A stretch of 33,076 nucleotides of DNA. Source: Ignavibacteriales bacterium (GTDB taxonomy: Bacteria > Bacteroidota > Ignavibacteria > UBA10030). The position numbers were made by a program, and so were the translations under genes. The stretch spans positions 1 to 33,076 of the forward strand of contig JAPLFP010000218.1 in the NCBI GenBank assembly GCA_026390585.1. The letters are read 5' to 3'. Below the pieces are notes generated by a model. The model had not been told where the DNA came from, made no database searches, and saw only the letters and a program-made list of their open reading frames with translations. Below, piece after piece: positions 8,839-16,643 of this stretch (the stretch's first letter is position 1; each line of letters begins with the position of its first letter).

Positions 8839-9999
8839 ATGAAAACTGCTACGTTCTTTTCTTGCATCGTTTTGCTGGCGTCTCTTGCCTTTGAGACATC
8901 TCTGGCGCAAACCTCTAAGGCTGAGAGCAACACGGGATCGTTGTCTCTTGGAGCCAGGAAGGTGCTCGACACAACTGGTCCGACGATTGAACTTCTGGAG
9001 CCCCACGGCATGACGCAACGGGGTCTGGAAACTACGGCGCAGGTTCTGGCAGCCACGACGAGTACTTCCTCGCTCGTGGTCAGGGGAATCGCTAGGGACT
9101 CGAGCGGTGTTGCTATGGTGCTTGTGAATGAACGAGAAGCGGAGCTCAAGCTTACTCCGTCTGGTGCTGAATTCAGCTATTCTGTACTCCTGGTTATCGG
9201 GGAGAACGAGATTGAGATTCGAGCGATTGACAGGTTTAAGAACAAGACTGAGCTCAGGCTGGTCGTTGTCCGGGAGGAATCGATCATCACTGGAAAGTTC
9301 TTTGCTCTCATCATTGCAGTCCAGAATTACAAGGACCAGACGATCAATTCATTGGATTATCCTCTGCAAGATGGTGAAAACGTCGCAAATGCTTTGACGG
9401 AAAACTACACATTTGACAAACGTGACATCACCATGCTCAAGGACCCGGACCGGAAGGAAATCATAAAAGTCTTCACTGATCTGAGAACGAAGTTGACGTC
9501 GAATGACAATCTGGTAATCTTCTACGCGGGTCACGGCATTTGGGATGAAGGACTTCGACAGGGATATTGGCTGCCAAGCAACGCAAACGCCACCGAACCG
9601 TCAGAATGGCTGCCAAACAGTACGGTGCGAGACTACATTCGCGGAATCAAATCGAAGCATACGCTCCTTCTTGCCGATGCCTGTTTTAGCGGTGGCATCT
9701 TTAAGACAAGAGATGCGCTCCCGCGCCCGGATATGGCGGTTCAGAAGACTTACGAATTGCCGAGCAAGACCGCCATCACGAGCGGCGCGATGAAAAGTGT
9801 CCCAGACAAAAGCGTCTTCATTGAGTATCTCGTCAAAAAGTTGAGGGAGAACAAAGAAAAATACCTCTATGCTCAGAGACTCTATCTGCAGTTGAAAGAC
9901 CCGGTCATCAACAATAGCCCCAACAGCCAAACCCCTCTTCACGGAGTGATCAATGAAGCTGGTGACGAAGGGGGAGATTTTATTTTCGTGAAGAGGTGA
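8839..9999 (+). CDS. exported caspase-like (peptidase C14) protein
   Basis: The ATG at 8839 has GGAG five bases upstream and opens a signal peptide (MKTATFFSCIVLLASLAFETSLAQ), so I prefer it to the upstream in-frame TTG at 8806. Residues ~45-145 look like a single Ig-like domain (GPTIELLEPHG, then GENEIEIRAIDRFKN). The caspase domain begins at GKFFALIIAVQNY. The catalytic pair is present: His232 in YAGHG and Cys282 in DACFSGG, numbered from 8839. Metacaspase-type members usually cut after basic residues, but the S1 pocket cannot be read with confidence here. There is no T9SS tail, so the protein probably stays in the periplasm. It is the third gene of the set with the T9SS-secreted propeller and the anchored protein. 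It may process or activate a partner; this is inference. Confidence 0.92.
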   Translation: MKTATFFSCIVLLASLAFETSLAQTSKAESNTGSLSLGARKVLDTTGPTIELLEPHGMTQRGLETTAQVLAATTSTSSLVVRGIARDSSGVAMVLVNEREAELKLTPSGAEFSYSVLLVIGENEIEIRAIDRFKNKTELRLVVVREESIITGKFFALIIAVQNYKDQTINSLDYPLQDGENVANALTENYTFDKRDITMLKDPDRKEIIKVFTDLRTKLTSNDNLVIFYAGHGIWDEGLRQGYWLPSNANATEPSEWLPNSTVRDYIRGIKSKHTLLLADACFSGGIFKTRDALPRPDMAVQKTYELPSKTAITSGAMKSVPDKSVFIEYLVKKLRENKEKYLYAQRLYLQLKDPVINNSPNSQTPLHGVINEAGDEGGDFIFVKR

Positions 10000-10120
10000 G
10001 GGGAATTGGATCAGCGCTTCATTCAGTGAGTGCGGGTGTACCACAACAGGGGGGTGATTGCGCCAAGGAAATAGCTCTTGTGCAGAGTATACGCCAGACC
10101 CCCGCTGCAAAAAGCAACGA

Positions 10121-10140
10121 GCCCAGCCGCAAGGCTGGGC
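10121..10140 (+). terminator. perfect 8-bp hairpin with GCAA tetraloop
   Basis: GCCCAGCC (10121-10128), loop GCAA (10129-10132) and GGCTGGGC (10133-10140) form a perfect stem closed by a GNRA tetraloop, 121 bases after the caspase stop. It is followed by GCAGTTGTTTCT, which is only weakly T-rich. It may be a transcription terminator for the three-gene set, or a structured element in the leader of the next gene. Confidence 0.5.
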
Positions 10141-10212
10141 GCAGTTGTTTCTATGGGATGAATTGACATTCGAAGTGTGACAATGTAACTTTAGGAAAGC
10201 AGGAGGCTTTCC

Positions 10213-11052
10213 ATGGCACGTCGCATCGAGTTTCTGTTCCTGATCTTGCTCACTGTTTCCGTATCGGCCTTTCCGCAAGGACCACTGGCCAGTGAGCGTC
10301 CGGTGGTTGTGCAGGGGGCGATGAAATCGGAAACTGAAAAGTTGGTGAGTTGCCTCGACAACGTCAGCATTGAAAAGGTTGGTGGCTGGACGTTCTGGCG
10401 TGGTACGATTGATGGCTATCCTGTGATTGTCTCGAGAACCCTCAAAGGCGTGGCAAATGCCGCAGCTGCGACCGCGTTAGTTATCCAGCGATACAATCCT
10501 ATCGCGATTATCAACCAGGGTACCGCCGGCGGGTATGAGCCAAGTCTGCATCTTTATGACATTGTCCTCGGGACAAGCTCGGTGAGCCTGGGGGCTTTCA
10601 AAACTCCATACCGATCGGCGGGAGCGGGAAGCAATGCGCTCGATTGGGTGCCACTCAACTTGCTGTTAGAAGGAAGCGCTGGAAATGATTCCGCGGCACG
10701 CAAGGTTTCCCGATTTCCCGGAGATAGTGCGCTCTTGGCATCTGCTCGAAGTGTGGCCGGGCTGTACACACGCGGGCATGTGGTAGACGGCGTCATCGGA
10801 TCGAGCGACATGTGGAACGACGAAATCGATCGCATCGCACAGTTCCACATCAAGTACGGGGTCTCGGTGGAAGAAATGGAAACCGCGTCTGCGGCACAGA
10901 TCGCTAATCTCTTCCACGTCGCCTTCCTCGGTATCCGAGTGGTTTCCGACAACACGACCAACGGCGACGCCTATGATCCTAAGACCGGTGAAGCATGTCA
11001 GGATTACGTCTACGAAGTTGTGAAAGCTTGCGTTGTCACAGTTCTGCACTAG
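10213..11052 (+). CDS. exported MTA/SAH nucleosidase-like enzyme (phosphorylase superfamily)
   Basis: The start is fixed by a strong AGGAGG at 10201-10206, six bases before ATG. A signal peptide (MARRIEFLFLILLTVSVSAFPQ) precedes a complete nucleoside phosphorylase/nucleosidase fold. The key motifs of 5'-methylthioadenosine/S-adenosylhomocysteine nucleosidase are there: GAMxxE (residues 35-40, Glu40 matching the catalytic Glu of the first strand), NQGTAGG (101-107), the EMET segment (221-224) that holds the ribose, and SDN (245-247) with the Asp that protonates the base. Family members split adenine from MTA, SAH or related nucleosides. What is odd is the export signal: the classical enzyme is cytosolic. 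A periplasmic nucleoside-scavenging role is likely, and the exact substrate is open. The gene appears monocistronic. Confidence 0.9.
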   Translation: MARRIEFLFLILLTVSVSAFPQGPLASERPVVVQGAMKSETEKLVSCLDNVSIEKVGGWTFWRGTIDGYPVIVSRTLKGVANAAAATALVIQRYNPIAIINQGTAGGYEPSLHLYDIVLGTSSVSLGAFKTPYRSAGAGSNALDWVPLNLLLEGSAGNDSAARKVSRFPGDSALLASARSVAGLYTRGHVVDGVIGSSDMWNDEIDRIAQFHIKYGVSVEEMETASAAQIANLFHVAFLGIRVVSDNTTNGDAYDPKTGEACQDYVYEVVKACVVTVLH

Positions 11053-11410
11053 TGTCGCGTCGCGGATTGAATTTTCAGACATCCTTCCTTATGTTAGTCA
11101 AGTTGACCGCCTTTCGGGAGGGGTTGAAACTCCTAGAAATACTGATTGATATTTATGGCCATCGTCCTGAACTTTTTACCCGCTGTAGTCCGAAAGACGA
11201 AGGCGGGCAGGTCAGGGAATTCGAAAACCACTAACCCTCCAAAGGGCTTTAGCCATTTTTCAACAAGCGGTCAACTTGAGTCATGTTAGTCACAGCGCCT
11301 GATGTTCTTCAGGCATTTATGAAATGGTGCGGTCTGGATTGTTGTATCTTTCGAACGCGATTGACGTCGAGATCGTTGTGAGCTGACTACGAACGACATA
11401 ATGGTGCATA
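11053..11410. other. gene-free stretch with a MITE-like structured element
   Basis: About 358 bases lie between the nucleosidase and the MFS gene. The middle (11091-11292) is an inverted-repeat element described separately. From 11293 to 11410 I see only the leader of the MFS gene, with no clear promoter. Confidence 0.6.
11091..11292. mobile_element. MITE-like element with 13-bp inverted repeats and 10-bp direct repeats
   Basis: TCAAGTTGACCGC (11098-11110) is exactly reverse-complemented by GCGGTCAACTTGA (11267-11279). The outer ends are ATGTTAGTCA in direct orientation (11091-11100 and 11283-11292), as a target-site duplication would be, although the left one overlaps the inverted repeat by three bases. 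Inside there is a second pairing, GGAGGGGTT (11117-11125) with AACCCTCC (11233-11240), and a palindrome GGCTTTAGCC (11245-11254). No ORF of note lies within. It may be a non-autonomous insertion or a folded RNA. Confidence 0.55.
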
Positions 11411-12709
11411 GTGCTTGAATGGTTTTTTGGACCGGAGGTAAGGGAAAAGAGGGGCGTTCTTCGACAGAATGTCGTAGCAAATATCATCGACGGGGGAATG
11501 TATGCATTCGGGATCAGTTTTGTAGCGATCCAGACAGTGATCCCTGTGATGGTCAAGCACATCAGCGGCAGTGATTTTGCTGTTGGTCTGGTTCCGGTGC
11601 TTTGGGCGGCCGGCTTCAATTTCCCACAGATTTTCATCGCTAATCACGCACAGCGTTTTCCCTACAAGATGCGGCTGTTCCTCCGGGTGGCTCTTGTTCA
11701 ACGAGTGCCCTGGCTGATGCTCGCGCTCCTGTCGTTCTTCATGCTTGGCCGGCTGAGTCCGACTACCGGCACACTTCTTTTCTTCTTTCTGTTCACACTT
11801 GCAGCTATCACAGGCAGTCTCTGTTTTCCAATCTGGTTCGACATGATCGCCAAGCTTACACCAGTCGATCTTCGAGGGCGGCTCTTTGCTGCACGGAATC
11901 TGCTGGGTGGGATTCTTGGTGTTTTTGCCGGTATGGTTGTGGGGTGGGCGCTCGTGGAGATCGAGTATCCGTTGAGCTATGGGGTCTTGTTCACGCTCGC
12001 CGTTCTCTTCATGGTGGTGTCATACTGGGCATTGACAAGATTGAGCGAAGAGGTCGCGTCGCCAGTTGCCGAGGAAGTTCACATTCTTGAATACTATCGA
12101 AACCTCCCCCGGATTCTCAAGGGTCAAAAGAACTTTCGCAATTTCCTGATTTCGGACGCGTTGCTGCTCGCGGCAACCATGGCAAGTGCATTCTATGCCG
12201 TTCATGCTATTCAGAAGTTTGCTTTGAGCGATTCCTCGGCCGGCCTCTTCACAGTGATGATCATGTTCAGTACCATCGTCGGAAATATGTTCTTTGGGTA
12301 CATCGCCGATCGGTATGGCCATAAGGTGAATCTGGTGCTTGCTGCTGCATCGACGGCGCTGTCGTGCTTCGCAGCACTTTTGGCACCTGACCAGGGGTTG
12401 TATCTCATTGTCTTTGTCGGGTTGGCGTTTCAAATTGGATTGAGTGGGATCTCGAGACTCTCAATCGTTGCCGAGTTGTGTTCCGAGGAGGAACGTCCGA
12501 CGTACGTTGCGCTCACAAACCTTGTGACGTCCCCGTTCATTCTCTTCGGTCTCGTTGCCGCTGGTATAGCGGGTCAGTTCGGATATGACGCCGTGTTTCT
12601 CATCGCAGGTCTTCTGGCAGTTGCCTCGGCGCTGTGGATGGCAATCAGAGTAGAGGAGCCGCGGAAGATTGTGCGAAGGCCGATCGTTCAATCTGCACAA
12701 TACGAGTAG
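11411..12709 (+). CDS. major facilitator superfamily (MFS) transporter
   Basis: The 432-residue protein has about 12 hydrophobic segments and the MFS loop signature GYIADRYGHK at residues 296-305 (the repeat of motif A between helices 8 and 9). A weaker form, TPVDLRGRLFAARN, is at about 150-163. A cytoplasmic loop rich in charges (residues ~208-245) separates two six-helix halves. I use the GTG at 11411 as start (LEWFFGPEV); an in-frame ATG exists at codon 30 but would cut into the first helix. The gene sits alone between an inverted-repeat element and a glycosidase gene. Substrate is unknown: the MFS is too broad to assign from sequence by eye. It could serve the neighbouring glycosidase as a sugar carrier, but a CRP-type site separates the two and nothing ties them directly. 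Confidence 0.9.
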   Translation: MLEWFFGPEVREKRGVLRQNVVANIIDGGMYAFGISFVAIQTVIPVMVKHISGSDFAVGLVPVLWAAGFNFPQIFIANHAQRFPYKMRLFLRVALVQRVPWLMLALLSFFMLGRLSPTTGTLLFFFLFTLAAITGSLCFPIWFDMIAKLTPVDLRGRLFAARNLLGGILGVFAGMVVGWALVEIEYPLSYGVLFTLAVLFMVVSYWALTRLSEEVASPVAEEVHILEYYRNLPRILKGQKNFRNFLISDALLLAATMASAFYAVHAIQKFALSDSSAGLFTVMIMFSTIVGNMFFGYIADRYGHKVNLVLAAASTALSCFAALLAPDQGLYLIVFVGLAFQIGLSGISRLSIVAELCSEEERPTYVALTNLVTSPFILFGLVAAGIAGQFGYDAVFLIAGLLAVASALWMAIRVEEPRKIVRRPIVQSAQYE

Positions 12710-12788
12710 ACAGAACCACCCATGCTTCCGGTCGAGGCCTTCGTCATCGCCCCGATGTTCCGTCTTTGGCCGGGTTCTTTCATGGCAC

Positions 12789-12804
12789 TGTGAATATTCT
12801 CACA
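12789..12804. promoter_or_regulatory. CRP/FNR-type operator upstream of the glycosidase
   Basis: TGTGA (12789-12793), six bases, TCACA (12800-12804) is a perfect match to the classical Crp consensus TGTGANNNNNNTCACA. It ends 19 bases before the ATG of the glycoside hydrolase, in a 114-base gap. This close position would fit repression or a leaderless or short-leader promoter better than classical activation, unless the true start codon lies further downstream. Confidence 0.5.
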
Positions 12805-12823
12805 CATACATAGGGCACGTCCA

Positions 12824-14443
12824 ATGAGGCAATTCGCCCCCGTCATCCTTTTCTCATCTCTCTTGCTGTGCCTGCTCAGTCTCGCGACGGCTCAGTCAAA
12901 AGTGGAACAGTGGGATCGTTTTGAGGTGACCCTGAAACACGCCTATTCGGGGAATTGTTTCAAGGACGTTCATCTGTCCACCACTTTTTCAGGAAAGGAC
13001 ACCTCCTTTGTTGTGGCTGGATTCTATGATGGGAAGAACATCTTCAGGATCCGTTTCATGCCGCAGCAGATTGGAACATGGACGTATACGACGTCGAGCA
13101 ATATTCCTGAATTGGACAAGAAGCAGGGAACATTCGAATGCATAAAGGCGACGGGCAAGAACCATGGTATGGTCAACGTCAGCAATACATACAATTTCAA
13201 GTACGGTGACGGCAAACAGTACTACCCGTTCGGGACCACAGCGTATGCCTGGATACACATGAAGGAAGGTGTCCAGGAATTGACACTGAATACCTTGAAG
13301 AACTCAGGTTTCAACAAAGTGCGCATGTGTGTGCTTCCCAAGAACTACGCTCTCGTAAAACAAGAACCCGACATCTATCCTTTTCCGACTAAAGAGGTAA
13401 GACAGGAGCCCCGCGGAAAGGAGACTAAAATGTGGGACTTCGATCAATTCAATCCGGATTTCTTTCAACATCTCGAAAAAAGGATTGACGACTTGTCGAA
13501 GTTGGGCATCGAAGCTGATGTGATCATTTTCCACCCTTATGACAAGGGACGTTGGGGGTTTGACTCCATGCCTATGGAAGTGAACATCAGATATGTCAAG
13601 TATCTGACAGCTCGGTTGTCTTCATTTCGCAACGTTTGGTGGTCCATAGCCAATGAGTGGGATCTTGTCAAAACCAAAACCCACGATGATTGGGATTTAC
13701 TGTCAAAGGCGGTTGTAGAATCAGATCCATACCGGCATTTGTGCTCCATCCACGGCAGTACGGCAAAATACTATGAGTACTGGAAACCGGAATTTACGCA
13801 CATAAGCATCCAGGATGAGGCACCACTTGAGAATTTTGGAGGTGCCGCCATATTGCGGAACGCATATTTCAAACCGATCATCTATGACGAAGTAGGTTAT
13901 GAGGGCAATCTTCCACAACGCTGGGGTCGGTATAGCGGTGAACAAATGCTGTACTTGGTATGGATGGGTGTGATTGCCGGAACGTACGTTACTCACGGTG
14001 AGACCTACATGTTCAAGGATGAACGAGACACCATCTTCTGGGCCGACGGTGTTGCATTGAGAGGCACGAGCTGGCAACGCATCGCATTCTTGAGGAGAAT
14101 CGTAGAGGAATGTCCCAACCCTCTCCAACTGGCAGACATCAGTCGTGATCACCGGACTTCTACAGCAGGTAAGGGCTACTATCTTGTCTATTTCGGCAAA
14201 GAAGTGATCGACTCGTGGCCCTTCAGCCTTCCGGGCAAGAACGCTGGGTATGAAAGACCGAAACCAGGAACTCGCTTCAACGTTGAGATCATCGATACAT
14301 GGAATATGACGATTCAAACGTATCCACTGACTTTTGAAACTGCACCGGAGAACGATTATCGTGTCTTCGACAAGGATTTCAGGAGAGTCATGCTTCCCCT
14401 GAGACCCTATGTTGCCTTGCGAATAACCGAAGCGATCAATTGA
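12824..14443 (+). CDS. exported glycoside hydrolase, DUF5060 / DUF4038-type TIM barrel
   Basis: The 539-residue protein starts with a signal peptide (MRQFAPVILFSSLLLCLLSLATAQ). Residues ~28-105 match the N-terminal beta-sandwich called DUF5060 (VEQWDRFEVTL, then FRIRFMPQQIGTWTY). Then comes a (beta/alpha)8 barrel of the DUF4038/clan GH-A kind, opening at YPFGTTAYAWIH. The expected catalytic pair is in place: acid/base Glu278 in SIANEWD and nucleophile Glu356 in IIYDEVGYEG. The last ~80 residues form a beta-rich C-terminal domain like DUF5605. Relatives act on plant or microbial side-chain sugars; apiosidase-like activity is one option, not shown here. It is probably periplasmic, since no T9SS tail is seen. 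The upstream TGTGA-N6-TCACA site suggests catabolite or redox-type control. Confidence 0.9.
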   Translation: MRQFAPVILFSSLLLCLLSLATAQSKVEQWDRFEVTLKHAYSGNCFKDVHLSTTFSGKDTSFVVAGFYDGKNIFRIRFMPQQIGTWTYTTSSNIPELDKKQGTFECIKATGKNHGMVNVSNTYNFKYGDGKQYYPFGTTAYAWIHMKEGVQELTLNTLKNSGFNKVRMCVLPKNYALVKQEPDIYPFPTKEVRQEPRGKETKMWDFDQFNPDFFQHLEKRIDDLSKLGIEADVIIFHPYDKGRWGFDSMPMEVNIRYVKYLTARLSSFRNVWWSIANEWDLVKTKTHDDWDLLSKAVVESDPYRHLCSIHGSTAKYYEYWKPEFTHISIQDEAPLENFGGAAILRNAYFKPIIYDEVGYEGNLPQRWGRYSGEQMLYLVWMGVIAGTYVTHGETYMFKDERDTIFWADGVALRGTSWQRIAFLRRIVEECPNPLQLADISRDHRTSTAGKGYYLVYFGKEVIDSWPFSLPGKNAGYERPKPGTRFNVEIIDTWNMTIQTYPLTFETAPENDYRVFDKDFRRVMLPLRPYVALRITEAIN

Positions 14444-14514
14444 GCAGACTAGATGCCGCAGACAAGACATCCTGTCTCTCTTCACGCAACAAGCCTTCAA
14501 AGGACTCTAAAGCT

Positions 14515-15123
14515 ATGAACACTCTTGCCGGACGTCGACGAAGTATTGGCCTCGTCGGCGGTGCCCTCTGGATGATAGCGATCAGTATCGTTTTCATCAC
14601 ATGGTCGCTTCTGGCAATTGCGACACCGATCGCGAGACAGGTTCTTCTCGGCTCGTTCGTCCTTTTGGGTGTCCTCGTTGCTGCTGGTGTCGTGGTGCTT
14701 CGCGGGGCTTTGGCTTTGCCGGCAAGCACTACGCCACGATCTCCGGAAGAACAACTGATTGGGCGTCGGTTCGCATGGGTCTTCGGTGCTGAGATGATAG
14801 CGTTCGCAGTGGTCAACTCAACCATTGCAGCCAGCGGAGACTACGCATTGATACCCTCGCTCAACCTCATAGTGGTGGGAATACACTTCTTTCCGTTGGC
14901 ACGGATATTTCGTGTGCCACGTTACAATGTCATGGGATTGCTCTTCTGCGCAATTCCAATCGTTACGCTACTCGCGATTTCAAAACAGTGGATGGTCGGG
15001 CAAGCGCTCGCCTGGTATGTTGTCCCGAGCCTGGGATGCGGGTTTGTGGCTTCATTGACTGCCGCAGCGGGCTTGCGCGAAGCATGGAAATGCGTCTCTG
15101 AATCAAGATCATCCGCCGTCTAG
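14515..15123 (+). CDS. multi-span integral membrane protein of unknown function
   Basis: The ATG at 14515 (MNTLAGRRRS) begins a 202-residue protein; AAAGGA lies about ten bases upstream. The frame runs back to a TTG at 14440 that overlaps the glycosidase stop, but those 25 codons (rich in Ser, Lys and Asp) look like leader. I count about six transmembrane helices: two before a polar loop (TTPRSPEEQLIGRR) and four after it. One helix holds the pattern NLIVVGIHFFPLARIF, where the His and Pro inside the membrane are notable. I do not know the family name; similar small membrane proteins are annotated as hypothetical. It runs in the same direction as the DUF1569 gene behind it, but the 57-base gap does not prove an operon. 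Confidence 0.75.
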   Translation: MNTLAGRRRSIGLVGGALWMIAISIVFITWSLLAIATPIARQVLLGSFVLLGVLVAAGVVVLRGALALPASTTPRSPEEQLIGRRFAWVFGAEMIAFAVVNSTIAASGDYALIPSLNLIVVGIHFFPLARIFRVPRYNVMGLLFCAIPIVTLLAISKQWMVGQALAWYVVPSLGCGFVASLTAAAGLREAWKCVSESRSSAV

Positions 15124-15180
15124 CAACGGTCAGGTAGCTTGCACAACTGGTGTTTGAACTGAGAAGGATCTCATTCTGAC

Positions 15181-15693
15181 ATGACTGCAATTCCCTTTGA
15201 CGTCAATGATGAGAAGCTACGAGAAACATTCCTCGATCAACATTTCGTTGCTTGTATCGCTCGCCTCACTGAGAACTCTCCGCCTCTGTGGGGCAAGATG
15301 ACCGCACAACACATGATCGAGCACCTTCTCTGGGCTTTTGATTGCTCTACAGGGACCCTCGATCTTCCTTGTTCTACTCCTGAGAACCTGCTCGAGCGGG
15401 CGAAGAGATTCCTCTATGACAATCGACAAACACCTCATTCTTTCAGGAATCCCTTGCTCAGGGAGAACCCGCTCCCGCTTCGCTTCACGAGCTTCGCTGA
15501 CGCGAAAGCTGCTTTGCAAAACGAAGTGACTCGCTTTAAGGATCATTTCCGTCAGCAACCGAATGCGACTCATGTTCACCCCATTTTTGGCCCGCTCGGA
15601 GCGGAAGAATGGCAACGGTCTCACTTCAAGCACTGCTATCATCACTTGCAGCAATTCAAACTCATCGATGAACCCGGAACTGTTTCGCCATGA
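15181..15693 (+). CDS. DUF1569 protein (DinB-like four-helix fold)
   Basis: The 170-residue protein matches the DUF1569 group by two signatures: PLWGKMTAQHMIEHLLWAF (His44 and His48 in the position of DinB metal ligands) and the C-terminal FGPLGAEEWQRSHFKHCYHHLQQF with its cluster of His residues. DinB-like proteins are small helical bundles that bind a divalent metal; several are thiol-dependent transferases or stress proteins, but DUF1569 itself has no settled function. There is no signal peptide, so it is cytosolic. Length is complete. The start ATG at 15181 has a weak GAAGGATCTC upstream. The neighbours (membrane protein before, LysE-type exporter after) do not point to a pathway. Confidence 0.88.
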   Translation: MTAIPFDVNDEKLRETFLDQHFVACIARLTENSPPLWGKMTAQHMIEHLLWAFDCSTGTLDLPCSTPENLLERAKRFLYDNRQTPHSFRNPLLRENPLPLRFTSFADAKAALQNEVTRFKDHFRQQPNATHVHPIFGPLGAEEWQRSHFKHCYHHLQQFKLIDEPGTVSP

Positions 15694-15752
15694 GCAACTG
15701 ATCAATCAACAATGTCACCATTAACCTCACTCTCTTCTTCCCGAGAACCGTC

Positions 15753-16376
15753 ATGCCTCTTGTCTATTTGCTGGAAGGAATAGTCGTTGGCTTTGTGGGG
15801 GCTATGCCGATAGGGCCGATCGGAATCCTCTGTATCCGACGTGCGCTGACATTTGGCAGGAAACAAGGGATTGTCACCGGGCTCGGTGGTGCCGCGGCGG
15901 ATATTGTCTATGTTACGATCGCGCTCTTTGGCGTCAAGCTTGTCGCTGATTTCGTTGCGCTCGAACAGCATTCGATACGATTTTGTGGCGGGATAGCCGT
16001 TCTGGCGATCGGCATCTTCGTCATGCGCTCTCATCCGACTTCTCGCGTGACTGCAAACAACATGTTCGAACATACTCGCCTTTTCGTTTCGACACTTCTT
16101 CTCGCTCTCAGTAATCCCGTCCCCCTCCTCGGATTCGCCGCAATGCTCTCCGCCATCGGTATCAAGCATATCGCAGGGGAAACTATCACGCGCATCCTTT
16201 TTGTCGCGGGCGTTTTTCTTGGTTCTCTCATTTGGTTCTCCTTGCTCGCGAATGTGGCAAACGCAATGAGACGTACCATGACAGACCAGAAATTATCGAT
16301 CATCAACAAGGTCGCCGGCTTGGTCCTCATCGTCCTGGGTCTTGTTGCAGCAGGCAGCGGCCTCAGCGGGCTCTAG
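15753..16376 (+). CDS. LysE/RhtB family exporter
   Basis: The 207-residue protein has six hydrophobic segments and the family hallmark near the N-terminus, GAMPIGPIGILCIRRAL (PIGPIG at 19-24), followed by a glycine-rich second helix (GIVTGLGGAAADIVYV). The C-terminal half repeats the three-helix plan, with the proline-containing helix LALSNPVPLLGFAAML. Proteins of this family export amino acids or small cationic metabolites from the cytoplasm using the proton gradient. The exact substrate is not readable. ATG 15753 follows a TTCTTCCCGAGAACCGTC leader with no clear ribosome site. The final helix ends in a GLSGL tail at the stop. Downstream comes a palindrome-rich gap, so it is likely the last gene of its transcript. 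Confidence 0.9.
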   Translation: MPLVYLLEGIVVGFVGAMPIGPIGILCIRRALTFGRKQGIVTGLGGAAADIVYVTIALFGVKLVADFVALEQHSIRFCGGIAVLAIGIFVMRSHPTSRVTANNMFEHTRLFVSTLLLALSNPVPLLGFAAMLSAIGIKHIAGETITRILFVAGVFLGSLIWFSLLANVANAMRRTMTDQKLSIINKVAGLVLIVLGLVAAGSGLSGL

Positions 16377-16456
16377 CATTGCCCGCGAACAATCCAGGAC
16401 CTGCAATGTTCGGTACGTTCCGATCGTTGATTTTGACCGAATACTCTCTTACCATC

Positions 16457-16570
16457 GCACCTAGTGCCGCTTCCAAAAAGTAATATTGTGTTTTGTTTTC
16501 GAGATTTCAAATGGAAGCGAGCACTAGTGCCTTACTGAATACAAGATCTCTTATTAGAGGTGGCACTAGT
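16457..16570. repeat. cluster of GCACTAGTGC-type palindromes
   Basis: Three related sites lie in the 267-base gap before the AI-2E family gene: GCACCTAGTGC (16457-16467), perfect GCACTAGTGC (16521-16530) and GCACTAGTAC (16563-16572, partial). The first two also sit in longer inverted arms: GCACCTAGTGCCGCTTCCA (16457-16475) against TGGAAGCGAGCACTAGTGC (16512-16530), which pair except for single-base bulges. This may be a set of operator sites or the ends of a small palindromic element. Confidence 0.5.
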
Positions 16571-16643
16571 ACTATTGAACCGACTCACAATTCTCGCTGA
16601 CCCGCGAACAACATCGTAATCTTACAGCCCCCGAGGCGCACGT

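Noticed and set aside
8839-9999. T9SS sorting tail on the caspase
   Set aside because: The C-terminus (GGDFIFVKR) has no sorting domain.
13721-14500. Long open frame (259 codons) on the - strand inside the glycosidase gene
   Set aside because: It is antisense to a gene with clear signal peptide and catalytic motifs and has no recognisable domain. The same applies to antisense frames at 9601-10278, 16572-17195, 22821-23432, 24312-24950 and 25644-26279.
14472-14505. Possible third copy of the TCACGCGACAAGCC repeat (TTCACGCAACAAGCCTTCAAAGG)
   Set aside because: Only a short block is similar, the hairpin is missing, and the later blocks are absent.
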